A stretch of 8,072 bases of DNA from an uncultured Clostridia bacterium (GTDB lineage Bacteria; Bacillota; Clostridia; Oscillospirales; Ruminococcaceae): assembly GCA_937891895.1 (NCBI GenBank), contig CALATN010000029.1:1-8072 (forward strand), read 5' to 3'. Positions 6,542-8,072 of the stretch are shown here, one piece after another (within the stretch, counting starts at the first letter, position 1; each line of letters starts with the position of its first letter). A model generated the notes under the pieces. It saw only the letters and a program-made list of their open reading frames with translations. It was not told where the DNA came from and ran no database searches. The translations under genes were made by a program, and so were the position numbers.

Positions 6542-7341
6542 AATTTTTTGCTCCTGTTTGAAAAAATAATTTTTGCCGTGTACTTATCGTAAGCTTTTTC
6601 ACGACGTTCCTTTTTCAGAAAGCTGTTGTATGAGGTTGCTGCATATTCCATAGGTATAAGTATCGTGTTGAAAGCCTGACGTACCATTTTTACATTGGAT
6701 ACCTGGTCGGTTTCCTTCCACGAAACAGGGAAGAACAGAACCTTATGCTTAAGCGCCGCAGAAGCAAGAATCATATAGCAGTTAAATGTCAGGTTGTCAG
6801 GAAAACGATGATAAAAGCGGCTTTTCAGCATTTCTGTGCTGTACATATTAAGTCCGGAGCCAAGGTCAAATATCTTCTTGCCTGAAAGCACCGAAAAGGC
6901 AATATTATATACAACATTGCCAAAGGTTCTGAATTTTGAATACCCGTGAAGTTCAGATCCAGGCATAAATCTTGCACCCAGACAACAGTCATAATCCTTG
7001 TATTCTCCGCTTTCAATCAGCGGCAGAAGGTTATGTATATCACCCTGGTCATCTCCGTGGAGAACTGTTACATAATCAAATCCATTTATCCTTGCGTAAT
7101 TGAAAGCAACCTTGTGCGAACCGCCAAGCCCGTAATTATTGTCGTTACGGATAATTGTCAGTGGAAGCTCGGGATGTTCAGACGCAAATTTTACTGCAAC
7201 AGACTCAGTAGTGTCAGTGCTTCGGTTGTTGATCACGATAATTTCATCGAAATACTTAACGATCCCATCGTCGAAAGAATTAAGCACACGGATTATTTGC
7301 TTTTCGCAATTGTAGCAAGGAATAAAAAGTAGGTTTTTCAT
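6538..7341 (-). CDS. Family 2 glycosyltransferase, DPM1/GtrB-like
   Basis: This 267-residue GT-A enzyme resembles polyprenyl-phosphate mannose/glucose synthases. Marks in order are FIPCYNCEKQI (6-16), VINNRSTDTTE (36-46), NDNNYGLGGSHKVAFNYA (66-83, the N-G-GG pattern of DPM-type enzymes), the metal-binding VLHGDDQGD (93-101), LGARFMPGSE (121-130) and FDLGSGLNMY (158-167). No hydrophobic pair follows the catalytic domain, so it has the stand-alone form like DPM1 rather than the membrane-anchored GtrB form. Together with the GtrA protein encoded 16 bases upstream, it probably makes and hands over a polyprenyl-phosphate sugar. GAGGGG eight bases before the ATG supports the start. The sugar is unknown, and transfer to a different acceptor is possible. 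Confidence 0.9.
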   Translation of the reverse strand: MKNLLFIPCYNCEKQIIRVLNSFDDGIVKYFDEIIVINNRSTDTTESVAVKFASEHPELPLTIIRNDNNYGLGGSHKVAFNYARINGFDYVTVLHGDDQGDIHNLLPLIESGEYKDYDCCLGARFMPGSELHGYSKFRTFGNVVYNIAFSVLSGKKIFDLGSGLNMYSTEMLKSRFYHRFPDNLTFNCYMILASAALKHKVLFFPVSWKETDQVSNVKMVRQAFNTILIPMEYAATSYNSFLKKERREKAYDKYTAKIIFSNRSKKL

Positions 7342-7357
7342 ATGTATAGCCCCTCAT

Positions 7358-7771
7358 CTATATTTTTTCCGTTAGAATTCGCATTGTAAAAAAGTTGCAA
7401 ACTAACGTTATGCAGGTGATAATACACTTTATTATCAGTTCCTTAAAATCAAGTATCAGCGATATGCTTATGTAATTCTCAACAGGAAGAGAATTCAGAA
7501 ATCCTGCAAATATCGAAACCAGGCTTACAAGCACAAACTGATACACAACATATATCAAATATTTGAATTTCAGCGGAATTCTGCTATTGTTTTTCTCGAA
7601 GGTTTTTCTTGTTGAAACAATGAAAACAAACGTTATTGCCGGTAAGGCACTGATGAAATTTGCGGTGGAAACATTAACATCAAATAAATACACCAGAATG
7701 CTGTAAATTGTAAAATCTATTATCCAACCAATGCCTGATGTTAAGGCGAATTTAAAAAAAATACTAATCAT
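7358..7771 (-). CDS. GtrA-family membrane protein
   Basis: This 137-residue protein has four predicted membrane segments (about 5-29, 36-54, 72-93 and 112-133), the exact size and layout of the GtrA family. Family-like features are FKFALTSGIGWIIDF at 6-20, a basic stretch after the second segment (STRKTFEKN, 53-61) and a C-terminal CNFFTMRILTEK. GtrA proteins are thought to help move polyprenyl-phosphate sugars across the membrane. It is the first gene of the operon; its start at 7771 follows only a weak AGTAGGT about ten bases upstream, and the leader from the promoter is about 60 bases. The next gene begins 16 bases after its stop and encodes the matching lipid-phosphate glycosyltransferase, the classical gtrA-gtrB pairing. 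Confidence 0.88.
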   Translation of the reverse strand: MISIFFKFALTSGIGWIIDFTIYSILVYLFDVNVSTANFISALPAITFVFIVSTRKTFEKNNSRIPLKFKYLIYVVYQFVLVSLVSIFAGFLNSLPVENYISISLILDFKELIIKCIITCITLVCNFFTMRILTEKI

Positions 7772-7841
7772 TATTGAATATACCTACTGTTGATATTTTT
7801 ATTTAAATGTAAATATTTTTTGTTGAATTGCGTTTAAAACC

Positions 7842-7870
7842 ATTATATCATAAATTATTAAAATTTACAA
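7842..7870 (-). promoter_or_regulatory. Sigma-A type promoter of the glycan operon
   Basis: On the minus strand, TTGTAA (7870-7865) and a perfect TATAAT (7847-7842) are separated by 17 bases, with TGA just before the -10. Transcription would start near 7835, leaving a leader of about 60 AT-rich bases before the GtrA start. No other promoter of this quality is seen upstream of the six minus-strand genes, all of which overlap or sit within 16 bases of each other. Confidence 0.75.
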
Positions 7871-7898
7871 GATATTTTATCTTTATTCCATCATAAAG

Positions 7899-7949
7899 CG
7901 CCTGTACTTATGATATTGCGGTTGAAGCAATGTCATAAGTACTATGGCG
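7899..7949. repeat. Long imperfect hairpin with TACTTATGA arms
   Basis: Arms at 7904-7919 (GTACTTATGATATTGC) and 7927-7942 (GCAATGTCATAAGTAC) pair over 16 positions with one mismatch, around the loop GGTTGAA. CGCC (7899-7902) and GGCG (7946-7949) extend the stem after a small bulge. It ends about 30 bases upstream of the -35 box of the operon promoter. There is no U-run on either side, so it is not a normal terminator. It could be an operator, an RNA structure or part of an intergenic repeat family. Confidence 0.7.
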
Positions 7950-7952
7950 TTA

Positions 7953-8015
7953 TTACTTACGACGTCGTAAGTATTCCTTGCGGCTCCGCCGCCCTGTTTC
8001 CTGTTCCTTGTTCAT
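7953..8015 (-). CDS. 20-residue Arg/Lys-rich small ORF or gene stump
   Basis: The minus strand carries ATG at 8015 with an excellent ribosome binding site, GGAAGGAT at 8032-8025, nine bases upstream. It encodes MNKEQETGRRSRKEYLRRRK and stops at TAA (7955-7953), followed at once by a second TAA. Nine of 20 residues are basic (six Arg, three Lys). The last codons form one half of the perfect palindrome at 7954-7973. Three readings are possible: a leader peptide, the basic cytoplasmic start of a broken membrane protein (such tails are common in LytR-CpsA-Psr proteins, which would suit this setting), or a chance frame behind a chance Shine-Dalgarno. No function is assigned. A promoter for it is not clear within the window. 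Confidence 0.4.
   Translation of the reverse strand: MNKEQETGRRSRKEYLRRRK
7954..7973. repeat. 20-bp perfect palindrome
   Basis: TACTTACGACGTCGTAAGTA is fully self-complementary with no loop, which favours binding of a dimeric protein over an RNA hairpin. It contains two inverted copies of TACTTACGA. The hairpin just to the left (7899-7949) contains two copies of TACTTATGA, giving four copies of TACTTAYGA within 70 bases. It lies about 85 bases upstream of the -35 box of the glycan operon and overlaps the end of the small ORF. Confidence 0.75.
7980..7992. repeat. Short GC-rich hairpin
   Basis: GCGGC (7980-7984) and GCCGC (7988-7992) pair around TCC. It is a GC-rich island in AT-rich surroundings and the third dyad in a row with those at 7899-7949 and 7954-7973. 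It falls inside the small ORF, where it encodes the GRRSR part. A 5-bp stem alone is weak evidence for a function. Confidence 0.4.
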
Positions 8016-8072
8016 AATAAAATCATCCTTCCATAGTGCATAATTCAATTTGGTTTTTAAATATTTTTCAAC

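Noticed and set aside
7899..7992. CRISPR array
   Set aside because: The repeated words are inverted rather than direct, the spacing is irregular, and there are no spacers of constant length.

Overview
The window looks like a low-GC Firmicute, most likely a clostridial gut-type organism. The protein styles, the strong AGGAGG-like ribosome binding sites, the tight ATGA and TAATG gene junctions and the AT-rich intergenic DNA all fit this. Genus cannot be decided from sequence reading alone.

Left part (1-1241, + strand): the 3' two thirds of thiE followed by a complete thiD, overlapping by 20 bases. These are ordinary thiamine biosynthesis genes, visibly richer in G+C than most of the rest.

Middle spacer (1242-1824, no intact gene): not empty. 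It holds a decayed start of an ECF-type sigma factor, a 10-bp inverted repeat, and, on the minus strand, an orphan tRNA 3' end (T-loop through CCA) followed after 3 bases by a rho-independent terminator. Next to these are a nested hairpin, a pair of GACCAAAT direct repeats 11 bases apart, and a strong terminator with a 15-bp stem. Together they resemble the end of an element that integrated into a tRNA gene. The orientation puts the glycan genes on the island side.

Right part (1825-7771, minus strand): six tightly packed genes reading right to left from a good promoter at 7842-7870. They encode a GtrA-family membrane protein, a DPM1-like family 2 glycosyltransferase, a sugar- or alcohol-phosphate nucleotidyltransferase, a fused membrane/kinase protein (LPG-synthase-like transmembrane half plus APH-type kinase half), a HAD phosphatase, and a large polytopic membrane protein resembling GT-C glycosyltransferases. 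The likely joint job is to make an activated small building block and a lipid-linked sugar, and to add these to a surface polymer or protein outside the membrane. The substrate is unknown. The membrane/kinase fusion and the whole six-gene combination are the best candidates for something undescribed.

Far right (7772-8072): the operon leader and promoter, a group of strong palindromes built on four copies of TACTTAYGA, and a 20-residue Arg/Lys-rich open frame with an excellent ribosome binding site. That frame could be a leader peptide or the stump of a broken gene.
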